64,000 nt of DNA from Actinoplanes sp. KI2 (GCF_025630775.1 NZ_JAOSZE010000001.1:302794-366793); one strand, 5' to 3'. Numbered from the stretch's first letter, positions 9,108 to 18,304 are shown. Numbers and translations are program-made. Notes: a model not told the origin generated them from the sequence alone.

Positions 9108-10286
9108 GTGTCCGTGGTCGATGGCATCCTGATCCTGCTCATGCTGGTCTTCGCAATCAGCGGGTACCGCCAGGGCTTCGTCATTGGGGCGCTGTCCTTC
9201 GGCGGGTTCTTCAGCGGCGTGCTGATCGGCCTGCAGGTGGGTCCCCTGATCGCCGACAAGTTCACCGACCCGACCGCCCGTCTGGTCGTCTCGCTCGCCT
9301 CGATCTTCGCGCTCGCCGTCCTCGGCCAGACGCTGGCCGGGTGGCTCGGCACCCACCTGCGCCGGCAGATCTCCAGCCGGCCGCTGCAGCGGGTCGACGA
9401 CGCCGGCGGCGCGCTGATCTCGTTGGTCGCGGTGCTGCTGGTGGCGTGGCTGATCGCGGTGCCGCTCGGTTCGACCCCGTTCGAGGGGCTCAACCGAGAG
9501 GTTCGCAGCAGCGCGATCCTGGGCGGCATCGACAGCCTGATGCCCGAGCAGGCCCAGGCGCTCTCCTCGGCGCTGCGCGAGACGCTGGACACCAACGGCT
9601 TCCCGGACGTCTTCGGCGGCCTCGCGCCGACCAGGACCAAGCAGGTCGCGGCGCCCGATCCGGCGCTGAAGGGCTCCCAGATCGTGCAAAAGTCGAGAAG
9701 CTCGGTGATCAAGGTGCTGGGCACCGCGCCGAGTTGCTCGCGCCGGATCGAGGGGTCGGGATTCGCGTACGCCGACGAGCGGGTGATGACCAACGCGCAC
9801 GTGGTGGCCGGCACCCGGGACGTGGCGGTCGAGGTCAACGGCTCTCGGCTGCAGGGCAAGGTCGTCGTGTACGACCCGGAGCGCGACCTCGCCGTGGTCT
9901 ACGTGCCCGGCCTGCGCGCCCCGATCATGCCGTTCGTCGGGAAGCCGGCGGCGTCCGGCGCCAGCGCGATCGTGCTGGGCTATCCGCAGGACGGGCCGTA
10001 CGACGCCCAGTCGGCGCGGGTCAGCGACGTCAGCCGGATCACCGGGCCGGACATCTACGACTCCGGCGACGTGACCCGCGAAATCTACACGATCCGGTCG
10101 CTGGTGCGCAGCGGGAACTCCGGCGGCCCGCTGATCACCCCGAGCGGCCAGGTGCTCGGCGTGATCTTCGCGGCGGCGGCCGACGACAAGAACACCGGCT
10201 TCGCCCTCACCGCGGCCGAGGCGGCCCCGGTCGCGCAGCAGGGCCTGACCCGCACCCGCGGCGTCTCCACCAACGACTGCGCGTAG
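9108..10286 (+). CDS. marP: MarP-type membrane serine protease
   Basis: 392 residues. The N-terminal ~140 residues hold four predicted membrane helices of CvpA type (starting VDGILILLMLVFAISGY), followed by a trypsin-like periplasmic domain with His in TNAHVVAGT, Asp in DPERDLAVV and nucleophile Ser in RSGNSGGPLI. MarP of M. tuberculosis (Rv3671c) activates peptidoglycan hydrolases and is needed for acid resistance. Two Cys residues (PSCSRR in the domain and DCA at the C-terminus) could form the disulfide seen in that protein. It is the last gene of the nth operon; downstream is a repeat-filled convergent gap. Confidence 0.93.
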   Translation: MSVVDGILILLMLVFAISGYRQGFVIGALSFGGFFSGVLIGLQVGPLIADKFTDPTARLVVSLASIFALAVLGQTLAGWLGTHLRRQISSRPLQRVDDAGGALISLVAVLLVAWLIAVPLGSTPFEGLNREVRSSAILGGIDSLMPEQAQALSSALRETLDTNGFPDVFGGLAPTRTKQVAAPDPALKGSQIVQKSRSSVIKVLGTAPSCSRRIEGSGFAYADERVMTNAHVVAGTRDVAVEVNGSRLQGKVVVYDPERDLAVVYVPGLRAPIMPFVGKPAASGASAIVLGYPQDGPYDAQSARVSDVSRITGPDIYDSGDVTREIYTIRSLVRSGNSGGPLITPSGQVLGVIFAAAADDKNTGFALTAAEAAPVAQQGLTRTRGVSTNDCA

Positions 10287-10304
10287 TAACCGTCGACCCG
10301 ACGC

Positions 10305-10550
10305 GGCGCTGGTCGGATCGTGTGCCGCTGGTCGGGCCGTGCGCCGCTGGTTGGGCCGTGTGCCGCTGGTCGGGTCGCGTGCCGCTGGTTGGGCCGTGCG
10401 CCGCTGGTCGGGTCGCGCGCCGCTGGTTGGGCCGTGCGCCGCTGGTCGGGCCGTGCGCCGCTGGTTGGGCCGTGCGCCGCTGGTCGGGTCGCGCGCCGCT
10501 GGTCGGGCCGTGCGCCGCTGGTCGGGGCCGCGTCGCCGGTCGGGGCGCGT
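10305..10550. repeat. 19-bp tandem repeat array, about 12 units
   Basis: Consensus gccgctggtcgggccgtgc. Units begin at 10305, 10324, 10343 and every 19 bp to 10514, followed by a decayed stretch to about 10550. Units carrying ggtcggg and ggttggg tend to alternate, suggesting amplification as a 38-bp dimer. The array starts 19 bp after the marP stop. Confidence 0.95.
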
Positions 10551-10685
10551 TTGCTCACTTGCCTGAGCGAGGTGTGATGGCGCGCGGTGCGCGGCTTGTC
10601 GCGTGGCGGTGCGCGGCGCCGCGGCGCACCGTGTGGCAGTGATCGGCGGGCGCCCTTGTGCGGCTGGCGCCGTGCGGGTGCCCTT

Positions 10686-10860
10686 GTGCAGCGCCGAGGC
10701 GTCTTGCGTGCATTGTGGGGCGTCTTGGTGCGCAAAGCGGGCGTTTTGTGCGCAGAGCGGGGGGTCTCGTGCGCAGAGCGGCGCGTCGCGGCGTGTCTTG
10801 TGCGCAAAGCGGGCGTCTCGTGCGCAGAGCGGGGCGTTTCGTGCGCAGAGCGGGCGTCAT
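10686..10860. repeat. Second tandem array, 20-31 bp units built on gtgcgcagagcggg
   Basis: Clear units start at 10728, 10749, 10770, 10800, 10820 and 10841 with gtgcgcaaagcggg or gtgcgcagagcggg followed by a variable gcgtctcgt tail; two decayed units precede from 10686. One unit is expanded by about 10 bp. It is unrelated in sequence to the 19-bp array. Confidence 0.85.
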
Positions 10861-10898
10861 GCCGGGCGGGGCTGGATCGGGCCGCCGGGCGGGCGCGG

Positions 10899-12290
10899 CT
10901 ATGTGGTGTAGGTGAAGCGCCGGACGGTCAGCAGTGCGGCTGTCGCGGAGATGAGCAGCAGGCCCGCGGCCAGCAGCCAGGCGTGGCCGGTCGGCTTGGG
11001 GGCGATCGTGGCCGGGGAGGCGGCCTGGCCGGCGGCGGCGTGCTGGGCCGGGAGCGAGGTTTCGTCCGGGGCGGACAGGGCCTGGCCGGGGGCGGGCGCT
11101 GAGCCGAAGCGGGCGACGCCGGGGGACGGTGAGTCGTCCAGCGGGTTCTCGAAGATGGCCGGGACCGAGGCGGTCAGGGCGCCGGTCGGGTTGATCTCGC
11201 CGTAGCCGTAGGTGGCGTCGCGGCCGGTCGGGCCGCGGTCGGTGGCGGTGCGGATGATTCGGTTGATCACCTCGCCGGCCGGCATGGTCGGCCAGCGGGA
11301 GCGGATCAGCGCCGCCGTGCCGGTCACCATGGGTGCCGCGAAGCTGGTGCCCTGCACCTTCCAGTAGCCGCCGCCGGACTGGGCGCCGACCAACTGGGTG
11401 GCCGGCGCGGTCACCACGGTCTCCTTGCCGGTGATCGAGCCGGACCAGAGCTGGTTGCTGTCCTTCTCCATGCCGGCCACCGCGATCACCCCGGGCTCGC
11501 GGGCCGGGTACCACACGTCGGTGTCCGATGAGGCGCTCGTGTTGCCGGTGCAGGCGATCACCACCACGTCCTTGGCGAACGCGTAGTCGAGCGCCGCGGA
11601 CAGGGTCGCGCTGAAGCCGTTGCCGCCGAGCGACAGGTTGATCACCCGGGCGCCGTGGTCGACCGCCCAGCGGACGCCCTTGGCCACGATGATCGCGTCG
11701 TTGTAGCGGTTTTCCTCGTCGAGTACGCGTACCGGAAGGATCTTGGCCTTGGGAGCCATGCCGATGATGCCGGACGAGTCGTCGCCGCGGCCCGCGATGA
11801 TCGCCGAGACGGTGGTGCCGTGGCCGACCAGGTCGGTGTCGCCGTCACCCTTCGGGTCCACCAGGTCCAGGCCGGGCAGCACCTGACCCTGCAGGTCGGG
11901 GTGGGTGGCGTCGACGCCCGAGTCGATCACGCCGACCGTGACGCCGGCGCCGGTCGAATACGTCCACGCGCCCTGGATGTTCAGCTTGCGTAGATACCAC
12001 TCGTCGCCGCGGACCTCGTCGCCGACCAGCGGGTTGACCGGCTCGGCGAGTGGCTTGCCCACGGCGGTCAGCGGGCCGGTCGCGAGAGGGTCAGCGGTCA
12101 GCGGGCCGGCGGCGAGAGGGTCAGCGGTCAGCGGGCCGGTGGTCAGCGGGCCGGTGGTCAGGGGATCGGCGGTGACGGGGTCGGCCATCGCGGGCGCGGC
12201 CGGCACGACGAGCGCCACGACCCCGGCGAGCGCGGCCGAGGCGAGGCGCCAGGCGCTCAGCAACGCACACCACCGGCGGGCACGCTGCAT
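10899..12290 (-). CDS. mycP: Mycosin: type VII secretion-associated subtilisin-like protease
   Basis: 463 residues from ATG 12290, chosen because it begins a classic signal peptide (MQRARRWCALLSAWRLASAA); longer in-frame starts would run into eccC. After the signal comes an Ala/Asp/Pro/Thr repeat linker (about residues 35-75), then the S8 catalytic domain with Asp in VIDSGVD (~120), His in GHGTTVS (~157) and Ser in GTSFAAPM (~315), a Pro/Ala-rich stretch and a C-terminal membrane helix before RRFTYTT. Mycosins are membrane-anchored, face outwards and stabilise the ESX complex. It lies downstream of eccC on the same strand with a ~150-bp gap. Confidence 0.93.
   Translation of the reverse strand: MQRARRWCALLSAWRLASAALAGVVALVVPAAPAMADPVTADPLTTGPLTTGPLTADPLAAGPLTADPLATGPLTAVGKPLAEPVNPLVGDEVRGDEWYLRKLNIQGAWTYSTGAGVTVGVIDSGVDATHPDLQGQVLPGLDLVDPKGDGDTDLVGHGTTVSAIIAGRGDDSSGIIGMAPKAKILPVRVLDEENRYNDAIIVAKGVRWAVDHGARVINLSLGGNGFSATLSAALDYAFAKDVVVIACTGNTSASSDTDVWYPAREPGVIAVAGMEKDSNQLWSGSITGKETVVTAPATQLVGAQSGGGYWKVQGTSFAAPMVTGTAALIRSRWPTMPAGEVINRIIRTATDRGPTGRDATYGYGEINPTGALTASVPAIFENPLDDSPSPGVARFGSAPAPGQALSAPDETSLPAQHAAAGQAASPATIAPKPTGHAWLLAAGLLLISATAALLTVRRFTYTT
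12060..12180. repeat. 15/30-bp in-frame repeats encoding the mycosin linker
   Basis: The motif ggtcagcgggccggt recurs with ggcgagagggtcagc variants, coding (on minus) iterated TADPLTTGPLT-like peptides between signal peptide and protease domain. Period is a multiple of three, so length can change without frameshift. Confidence 0.8.
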
Positions 12291-12441
12291 CGCACCCGGG
12301 AGAGGGCGGTCGTGCTCGCAACAGTCGCGGGGTGCATCGCCATCCGATCCTGAACGGTCGATGCAGATTACTCCGAAACGGCGCGATATTGCTGGGGTTG
12401 GTCGATGTATATCGCACCGGGAGTCTGTCAAATCGGGGGTT

Positions 12442-15400
12442 TCAGGCAAACGGCGGCTGATGTGCCAGCTGCACCAGCCGGATGCCCTCACGACGGGTGA
12501 GGAGGCGGCCACGTCCCGGCGGCAGCAGCGTGGGCTTGACCGCGCCGATCAGAGCACCCTCGTCGGACGGACCGGACATCACCATGCCGGGCGCCGACAG
12601 CTCGCGCAGCCGCTGGATCACCGGCTCGTACAGCGCCCGGCTCGCGCCGCCGGCCCGCCGGGTGAGCACCAGGTGCAGGCCGACGTCGCGGGCCTGCGGG
12701 AGGTACTCGAGCAGCGGGGTCAGCGGGTTGGTCGGGCCGGCCACCACCAGGTCGTAGTCGTCGACCAGGACGAACAGCTCCGGGCCGGTCCACCAGGACC
12801 GGTCGCGCAGCTGCTGGGCGGTGACGTCCGGGCCGGGCAGGCGGCGTTCCATGTAGCCCGCCACCGATTGCATCAGCTCGAGCGTCTTCTGCGCCTGGAT
12901 CCCGTACCCGATGCGGTGTTCCGACTCGGGCAGGTCCATCAGGCTGCGCCGGTAGTCGACCAGGATGATCCGGGCCTCCTCCGGCGAGAACCGCCGGATC
13001 ACCGAGGTCGCCAGCGCCCGCAGGAACGAGCTCTTGCCGCACTCGGCGTCGCCGAACAGCAGGAAGTGCGGGTCCGACGCGAAGTCGATCTCGACCTGCT
13101 GGAGGTCGGCCTCGGAGATGCCGATCGGCAGGCGCAGGCCGCTGCTGCGTTCGAGGTCCATTTCGGAGTACGGGACGGACGAGGGCAGCATCCGCACGCG
13201 CGGGGCGAGCGGGCCTTGCCAGTTGGTGGCGACCGCCTTGACCAGCGCGTTCGTGTCGGCCATCGAGGCAAGCTCGGACCGCACGGTCAGGAAGTGGAGG
13301 AACTTGCTCTTGTCGGTCGGGTGCTCGACGATGCCGCGGCCCGGCTTCTCCGGCACGCTCATCGCGGCGCGCCGGTTGATCACCGAGTCGCTCGGGTCGC
13401 CCAGCCGCAGCTCCAGCCGGGAGCCGAACAGGTCGCGGATCGCCGGCCGGAAGTCCATCCAGCGCGAGCTCGAGGCGACCACGTGGATGCCGTAGGACAG
13501 GCCGCGGGTGGCGATGTCGGTGATCACCGGCTCGAGCTCCTCGTAGTCCTTGCGGAGCGTGGACCAGCCGTCGACCACCAGGAACACGTCGCCGAACGGG
13601 TCGGCGTCGGCGCCCGTGCCGGCCTTGTTGGCCCGGCGTCGGCGGTAGGACGCCATCGAGTCGATGCCCATCGCCGCGAACCGCGACTCGCGCTCGGTGA
13701 GCAGGGTCTGGATCTCGCCGACCGTACGCCGGACACCGACCGCGTCGAGCCGGCCGGAGACGCCGCCGACGTGCGGCAGGTCGCGGATCGTGGTGAGCGA
13801 GCCGCCGCCGAAGTCGAGGCAGTAGACCTGCACCTCGGCCGGGGTGTGGGTGAGCGCGAGACCGCAGATCATCGAGCGCAGCGCGGTCGACTTGCCGGAG
13901 AGCGTCGAGCCGACGATCGAGACGTGCCCGGCCGACCCGGCCAGCTGCAGCCACATCACGTCACGCAGTTGCTCGCGCGGCTTGTCGATGACCGCGATCG
14001 GCACCTGCAGCGCGCCGTGCAGCTCGGGGTTGGCGAACGCGAGGCCGCGCACCGGGTCGGCGACCACCGAGCCGAGCAGCTCGTCGAGGGCCGGCGACAG
14101 GTTGAGCGGCGGCAGCCACACCTGGTGTGCCGGCGGCCCCTGGCCGTTGAGCCGGTCGACCATCACGTCGAGCACGCTCTCGCCGGCGGGGATGTCCTCC
14201 GGCTTCGGTTCGACCGGCTTCGCCGGCTTGGGCGCGGGGACGTAGCGCGTCGAGTATTCGAGCACCTGCGGGACTGCGGCCGCACCACCGGCCGCCGCGC
14301 GAGCGCCGGTCTTGTGCAGCGGGCCGGACACGTACGCGGCCTTGAAGCGCAGCAACGGCTCGGTGCCGAACTTCAGGTAGCCGTGGCCGGGCGAGCGGGG
14401 CAGCTCGTAGGCGTCGGGCACGCCGAGCACGGCCCGGGACTCCAGCGCCGAGAAGGTCCGCAGACCGATCCGGTACGACAGGTGGGTGTCCAGGCCGCGG
14501 AGCCGGCCCTCCTCGAGCCGCTGGCTGGCCAGCAGCAGGTGCACGCCGAGCGACCGGCCCAGTCGGCCGATCTGGACGAACAGGTCGATGAAGTCGGGCT
14601 TTGCGCTGAGCAGCTCGGAGAACTCGTCGCAGATGACCAGCAGCGAGGGCAGCGGGGGCAGCGCGGCGCCACCGGACCGCGCCTTCTCGTAGTCGCGCAG
14701 GCTGGCGTAGTTGCCCGCCTTCCGCAGCAGCTCCTGGCGGCGGATCATCTCGCCGTCGATCGCGTCCACCATGCGGTCGACCAGCACCAGCTCGTCGGCC
14801 AGGTTGGTGATCACGGCGGCGGTGTGCGGGAGCCGGTCGAGCGACGAGAACGTGGCGCCGCCCTTGAAGTCGATCAGCACGAAGTTGAGCGTCTCGGACG
14901 AATGGGTCGCGGCGAGCGCCATCACCAGCGTGCGCAGCAGCTCGGACTTGCCGGAGCCGGTGGCGCCGATCAGCAGGCCGTGCGGGCCCATGCCGTCCTG
15001 CGCCGACTCCTTGAGGTCGAGCTCGACGGCGCTGCCGTCGGCGCCCAGGCCGATCGGCACGCGCAGCTTGTCCCGGTTGGGGCGGGGGGTCCAGCTCTGC
15101 GTGACGCTGAACGTCTCCGGATCGCCCAGCCCGAGCAGCTCGGCCAGGCCCATCTCGGTGGCCAGCGGGGTGTCCGACGACTTCGACATCGCGGCCAGCC
15201 GCAGCGGGGACAGCCGGCGCGCCACCGCCTCGGCCTGCTCGACGCTCAGCTGGTCGGGCGTGCCCACCTCGGCCTCGTGGTCCATCGAGTACGTGTTCAG
15301 GACGCGCCGGCCGCCCACGTGTGCGACCTCGAGCACCAGCAGCGACCGGTCCAGCATGCGCGGTGGCTGCTCGTCGAGGTCGAGCACGGTGACCCCGTCG

Positions 15401-16410
15401 ATGCCGTCGTCGAGCTGGGTGGCGCCCTTGAGGTCGATGCCGTCCAGCACGATCACCACGTGCGGCGAGTGGCCGCCGGTGCCGGAGCCGAACCGTGGCC
15501 GGCTGCCGATCACGTCCTCGAGCAGGCGTTCCAGGTCGGGGCCGGTGCTCGCGACCAGCCGCACGTGGCCGAGCGCGTCGGTTCGCGACGGGTGCAGGTT
15601 GTGCGGCAGCCACTTGACCCACTCCCAGTACGCCCGGCGGTCCGGTCCGGCGCAGATCGCGACGATCATGTCGTCCGGGGCGTGGAACGTGGCGAGCTGG
15701 CAGATCACCGCCCGGGTCAGCGCGCGGGCGTCCGGCTCGCCGGTGGGCCCGGCGCCGCGCAGGAAGACCCGGGCGAAGCCGCGCAGCGAGGCCGCCACCG
15801 GCAGGTCCGGCACCACCGAGTACGCGTCCAGGAAGCGCCGCAGCGCGCCCGCGGTCATCGGCTCGAGCTCGTCCAGCGGCCGGGTCTCCGGCGGGATCAG
15901 CGGGGTTGCGAGGGTCTGCGGGCCGACCGCGAGCCGGACCACGCCGAAGTCGGGGTCGGCTGGGCGGCGCTCCCACACCCGGTAGCTGCCCGCGGTCGAC
16001 CAGAGCTGGTTGGGGTCGGGGTGCCGGTAGAGCATGCCGACCCGCTGCCGGGTCGCCGTCTCGCGCACCCGGCGGCGCAGGCCGGCCAGGTGTCGCAGGT
16101 ACTCCCGGCGGGCGGCCATCATCTCCGCCTTCTTGGGCGAGCCGCTGGCGCCGAAGCTGGTGGTGAGCATCGCGATCGAGGAGACGCCGAACAGGCCGCC
16201 GATCACGTAGCCGTACGCGCCGCCCCGGCCCTGGCCCATCATCATCGCCATGGCCACCGAGCCGCCGAGCATCGGCAGCGCCATCATGGCCTGCTGCCAG
16301 CGTCCGCCCGTCGTCTGCGGGATCTCCGGAGGAGGCTCGACGGCGATCTCGCCCGTCGGGATCTCCGGCGCGGCACGGCGCGCCGATCGCTTGATCACCA
16401 CCGTGCTCAT
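12442..16410 (-). CDS. eccC: Type VII secretion ATPase EccC (three FtsK/SpoIIIE domains)
   Basis: 1322 residues from ATG 16410, preceded by GAAGGGG at suitable spacing; an upstream ATG adds 8 residues. Two membrane helices lie at about residues 38-80, followed by the domain of unknown function stalk and three P-loop ATPase domains with Walker A sequences GATGSGKSE (~480), GSTLSGKST (~835) and GDAECGKSS (~1120). The third P-loop is less canonical. Fused EccCa/EccCb architecture as here is usual outside ESX-1. It powers substrate recognition and export in the membrane complex. It is divergent from eccD and followed by mycP. Confidence 0.96.
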   Translation of the reverse strand: MSTVVIKRSARRAAPEIPTGEIAVEPPPEIPQTTGGRWQQAMMALPMLGGSVAMAMMMGQGRGGAYGYVIGGLFGVSSIAMLTTSFGASGSPKKAEMMAARREYLRHLAGLRRRVRETATRQRVGMLYRHPDPNQLWSTAGSYRVWERRPADPDFGVVRLAVGPQTLATPLIPPETRPLDELEPMTAGALRRFLDAYSVVPDLPVAASLRGFARVFLRGAGPTGEPDARALTRAVICQLATFHAPDDMIVAICAGPDRRAYWEWVKWLPHNLHPSRTDALGHVRLVASTGPDLERLLEDVIGSRPRFGSGTGGHSPHVVIVLDGIDLKGATQLDDGIDGVTVLDLDEQPPRMLDRSLLVLEVAHVGGRRVLNTYSMDHEAEVGTPDQLSVEQAEAVARRLSPLRLAAMSKSSDTPLATEMGLAELLGLGDPETFSVTQSWTPRPNRDKLRVPIGLGADGSAVELDLKESAQDGMGPHGLLIGATGSGKSELLRTLVMALAATHSSETLNFVLIDFKGGATFSSLDRLPHTAAVITNLADELVLVDRMVDAIDGEMIRRQELLRKAGNYASLRDYEKARSGGAALPPLPSLLVICDEFSELLSAKPDFIDLFVQIGRLGRSLGVHLLLASQRLEEGRLRGLDTHLSYRIGLRTFSALESRAVLGVPDAYELPRSPGHGYLKFGTEPLLRFKAAYVSGPLHKTGARAAAGGAAAVPQVLEYSTRYVPAPKPAKPVEPKPEDIPAGESVLDVMVDRLNGQGPPAHQVWLPPLNLSPALDELLGSVVADPVRGLAFANPELHGALQVPIAVIDKPREQLRDVMWLQLAGSAGHVSIVGSTLSGKSTALRSMICGLALTHTPAEVQVYCLDFGGGSLTTIRDLPHVGGVSGRLDAVGVRRTVGEIQTLLTERESRFAAMGIDSMASYRRRRANKAGTGADADPFGDVFLVVDGWSTLRKDYEELEPVITDIATRGLSYGIHVVASSSRWMDFRPAIRDLFGSRLELRLGDPSDSVINRRAAMSVPEKPGRGIVEHPTDKSKFLHFLTVRSELASMADTNALVKAVATNWQGPLAPRVRMLPSSVPYSEMDLERSSGLRLPIGISEADLQQVEIDFASDPHFLLFGDAECGKSSFLRALATSVIRRFSPEEARIILVDYRRSLMDLPESEHRIGYGIQAQKTLELMQSVAGYMERRLPGPDVTAQQLRDRSWWTGPELFVLVDDYDLVVAGPTNPLTPLLEYLPQARDVGLHLVLTRRAGGASRALYEPVIQRLRELSAPGMVMSGPSDEGALIGAVKPTLLPPGRGRLLTRREGIRLVQLAHQPPFA

Positions 16411-16668
16411 GCGTGTTTTGTCCCCTTCATCCACAAGGGTGTGTGGTCACCCCCCGTGCGCGTGCCGGAAGCCGGACATCGCGACGAGCCCATGGTAGGT
16501 AAAGTGCGGACCGTTCCGCAGCCTCCCTCCGACCGCCCTACCTGCCACAATAAAGCCGACACAAGGCTTGACAACGATCGATGGGAAACGAAAAGCCATG
16601 AGCCGTAGATATCGTGAAATAGGCCTGCTCATGGCCCTTCGTACCGATTCGTCGTCGGCGGTGGGCTC
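16411..16668. promoter_or_regulatory. Divergent eccC/eccD control region with an inverted repeat
   Basis: This 258-bp gap must hold both promoters. A perfect 8-bp inverted repeat gccatgag (16595-16602) / ctcatggc (16628-16635) with an AT-richer 25-nt centre lies 34 bp before the eccD start. A TTGACA at 16568-16573 has no convincing -10 at normal spacing. Candidate operator only. Confidence 0.35.
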
Positions 16669-18093
16669 GTGAGCGTCGGCCTCGCCCGCATCACGATCAG
16701 CGCGCCGAGCCGCCGCGTCGACGTCGCCCTGCCCGAGCACGTGCCGCTCGCCGAGTTGCTGCCCGAGGTGCTCCGGTACGCCGGCGAGGGCCTCGCCGAC
16801 GACGGCGAGAAGCATGGCGGGTGGGTGCTCCGGCGCACCGACGGTGTCGCGCTGACGACCACCCAGGGTCTATACCCGCAGGGCGTACGCGACGGGGAGG
16901 TGCTGCACCTCGTCCCCGCGCACAACGACTGGCCCGAGCTCGAGTACGACGACGTGGTCGAGGCGATCGCCGAGGGCGCCCGCCGGCGGGGCAGCGTGTG
17001 GACCGGCTCCTCCACCCGGACGGCCACGCTGGCCGCGGCCGGGGTGCTGCTGGGCATCGGCCTGATCGCGGTCATGCTGGCCGGTCCGGCCTGGACCGCC
17101 GCCGCCTACGTCGCGCTGGTCGTCGCGGTCGTGCTCGCGTTCGCCGGCGTCACCGCCTCGCGGGCCTACAACGACGGGCGGGCGGGCGCGGCGCTCGGCG
17201 CGTACGCGATGCCCTATGCCTTTGCCGGCGGCGCGCTCCTGGTCGCCTCGACCGACCGGGTCGGCGTGCTCGCGCCCCTGCCCTGGCTGGGCGACTCGGA
17301 GCTGCTGGCCGGCTCGGCGGCGCTACTGATCGTGGCGGTGCTCGGCGGGATCGGCGTGGCCGCCTCGCAGCGACTGTTCACCGCCGGCGTGGTGGTCGGC
17401 CTGCTCGGCGCGGTGTCCGCGGTGGTGAGCATGTTCACCACGGCGGCGGGCGCGGCGGCGGTGCTGATCTCGGTGCTGGTCTGCGGGATCGGGGCGCTGC
17501 CGCTGCTGGCCATCCGGTTCGGCAAGATGCCGACACCGCCGGTCACGCTGCCCACCGGCACCGACGGCGCGGCCGGGTTCACCGCCGGCCAGGTGCTCGA
17601 CTCGGCCCGCGAGCGGCCCGACCGGGAAGCGGTGTTCGCGGCGGTCACCCGGACCGAGGAGTTGCTGGCCGGCATGCTGCTCGGGCACACGGTGCTGGCG
17701 GCGGGGGCGTTCGCGGTGCTGGCGACGTCCGGGTCGCTGTCCGCGCGCATCCTGCTGGTGGTCTCGGCCACCTCGCTGCTGTTGCGGTCCCGGCTGTTCG
17801 TGACCCTGCGGCAGCGGGTGCCGCTGGTGGTCGGCGGCCTGGTCGGCGTCTTCGCGCTCGGGGTCGGCCTGCTCCGCTCGGCCACCGCGACGCTGCTGCT
17901 GGTGCTCGTCGTCGCGGCGCTGCTGCTGGCGATCGTCACCGTGGTGGCGGGGGCTACCTACTCCACCCGGCCGCCGTCGCCCTACCTGGGCCGGGCCGCG
18001 GACCTCGTGGACACTCTCGTGGTCGTCTCGGTGATCCCGGTGGCCTGCGCGGTGGTCGGCCTCTACGACGCCGTCGGCAACATCTCGCTCTGA
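16669..18093 (+). CDS. eccD: Type VII secretion integral membrane protein EccD
   Basis: 474 residues from a GTG. The N-terminal ~85 residues form the ubiquitin-like domain (ARITISAPSRRVDVALPEHV), followed by about eleven hydrophobic helices rich in Leu/Val/Ala, the EccD pore-forming arrangement. The stop codon TGA (18091-18093) lies within the first unit of a 23-bp tandem repeat that extends into the downstream gap. It is transcribed away from eccC. EccB, EccE and Esx genes are not in this window. Confidence 0.95.
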   Translation: MSVGLARITISAPSRRVDVALPEHVPLAELLPEVLRYAGEGLADDGEKHGGWVLRRTDGVALTTTQGLYPQGVRDGEVLHLVPAHNDWPELEYDDVVEAIAEGARRRGSVWTGSSTRTATLAAAGVLLGIGLIAVMLAGPAWTAAAYVALVVAVVLAFAGVTASRAYNDGRAGAALGAYAMPYAFAGGALLVASTDRVGVLAPLPWLGDSELLAGSAALLIVAVLGGIGVAASQRLFTAGVVVGLLGAVSAVVSMFTTAAGAAAVLISVLVCGIGALPLLAIRFGKMPTPPVTLPTGTDGAAGFTAGQVLDSARERPDREAVFAAVTRTEELLAGMLLGHTVLAAGAFAVLATSGSLSARILLVVSATSLLLRSRLFVTLRQRVPLVVGGLVGVFALGVGLLRSATATLLLVLVVAALLLAIVTVVAGATYSTRPPSPYLGRAADLVDTLVVVSVIPVACAVVGLYDAVGNISL

Positions 18094-18202
18094 GCGGCAC
18101 GGCTGTCCTGCTCTGAGCGGCACGGCTGTCCTGCTCTGAGCGGCACGGCTGTCCTGCTCTGAGCGGCACGGCTGTCCTGCTCTGAGCGGCACGGCTGCCC
18201 CA
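18088..18202. repeat. 23-bp tandem repeat, five units, starting on the eccD stop codon
   Basis: Units begin at 18088, 18111, 18134, 18157 and 18180; each starts ctctgagcggcac and ends ggctgtcctg. The first four are identical and the fifth diverges at its end. The first unit supplies the last sense codon and stop of eccD. The remaining ~100 bp before ppa hold no recognisable gene. Confidence 0.95.
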
Positions 18203-18304
18203 ACCGCGGCGGGGGTCGTGCCGCGGTCGGAGGCCGGGGTGGTGGCTCGTGCTGGGTGGGCTGGCCACGAACGGACTTGCGGGGCGCCGGCCGGAGCCGG
18301 CCGA

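Larger units (their letters stand above)
10287..10898. other. Non-coding convergent gap of about 610 bp filled with repeats
   Basis: No convincing gene lies here. All forward frames are open only because the 19-bp repeat cycles through every frame, and the encoded sequence is low-complexity with no start or ribosome site. Two separate tandem arrays occupy most of it. No clear factor-independent terminator is visible for either marP or mycP. Confidence 0.75.

Noticed and set aside
10320..10577. Plus-strand frames coding RAPLVGPCAAG-type repeats
   Set aside because: All three frames are open because the 19-bp unit cycles through them; no start signal and no neighbour support. Treated as non-coding repeats.
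10305..10860. Possible CRISPR array
   Set aside because: Units are contiguous without unique spacers and there are no cas genes.
16568..16573. TTGACA as a -35 element for eccD
   Set aside because: No -10 hexamer at 16-19 bp; the next plausible one is more than 30 bp away.
11905..16608. A very long open frame on plus, antisense to eccC and mycP
   Set aside because: It is the shadow of the high-GC genes on minus: no domain, Arg/Gly/His-rich random composition, while the minus frame encodes EccC with three P-loops.
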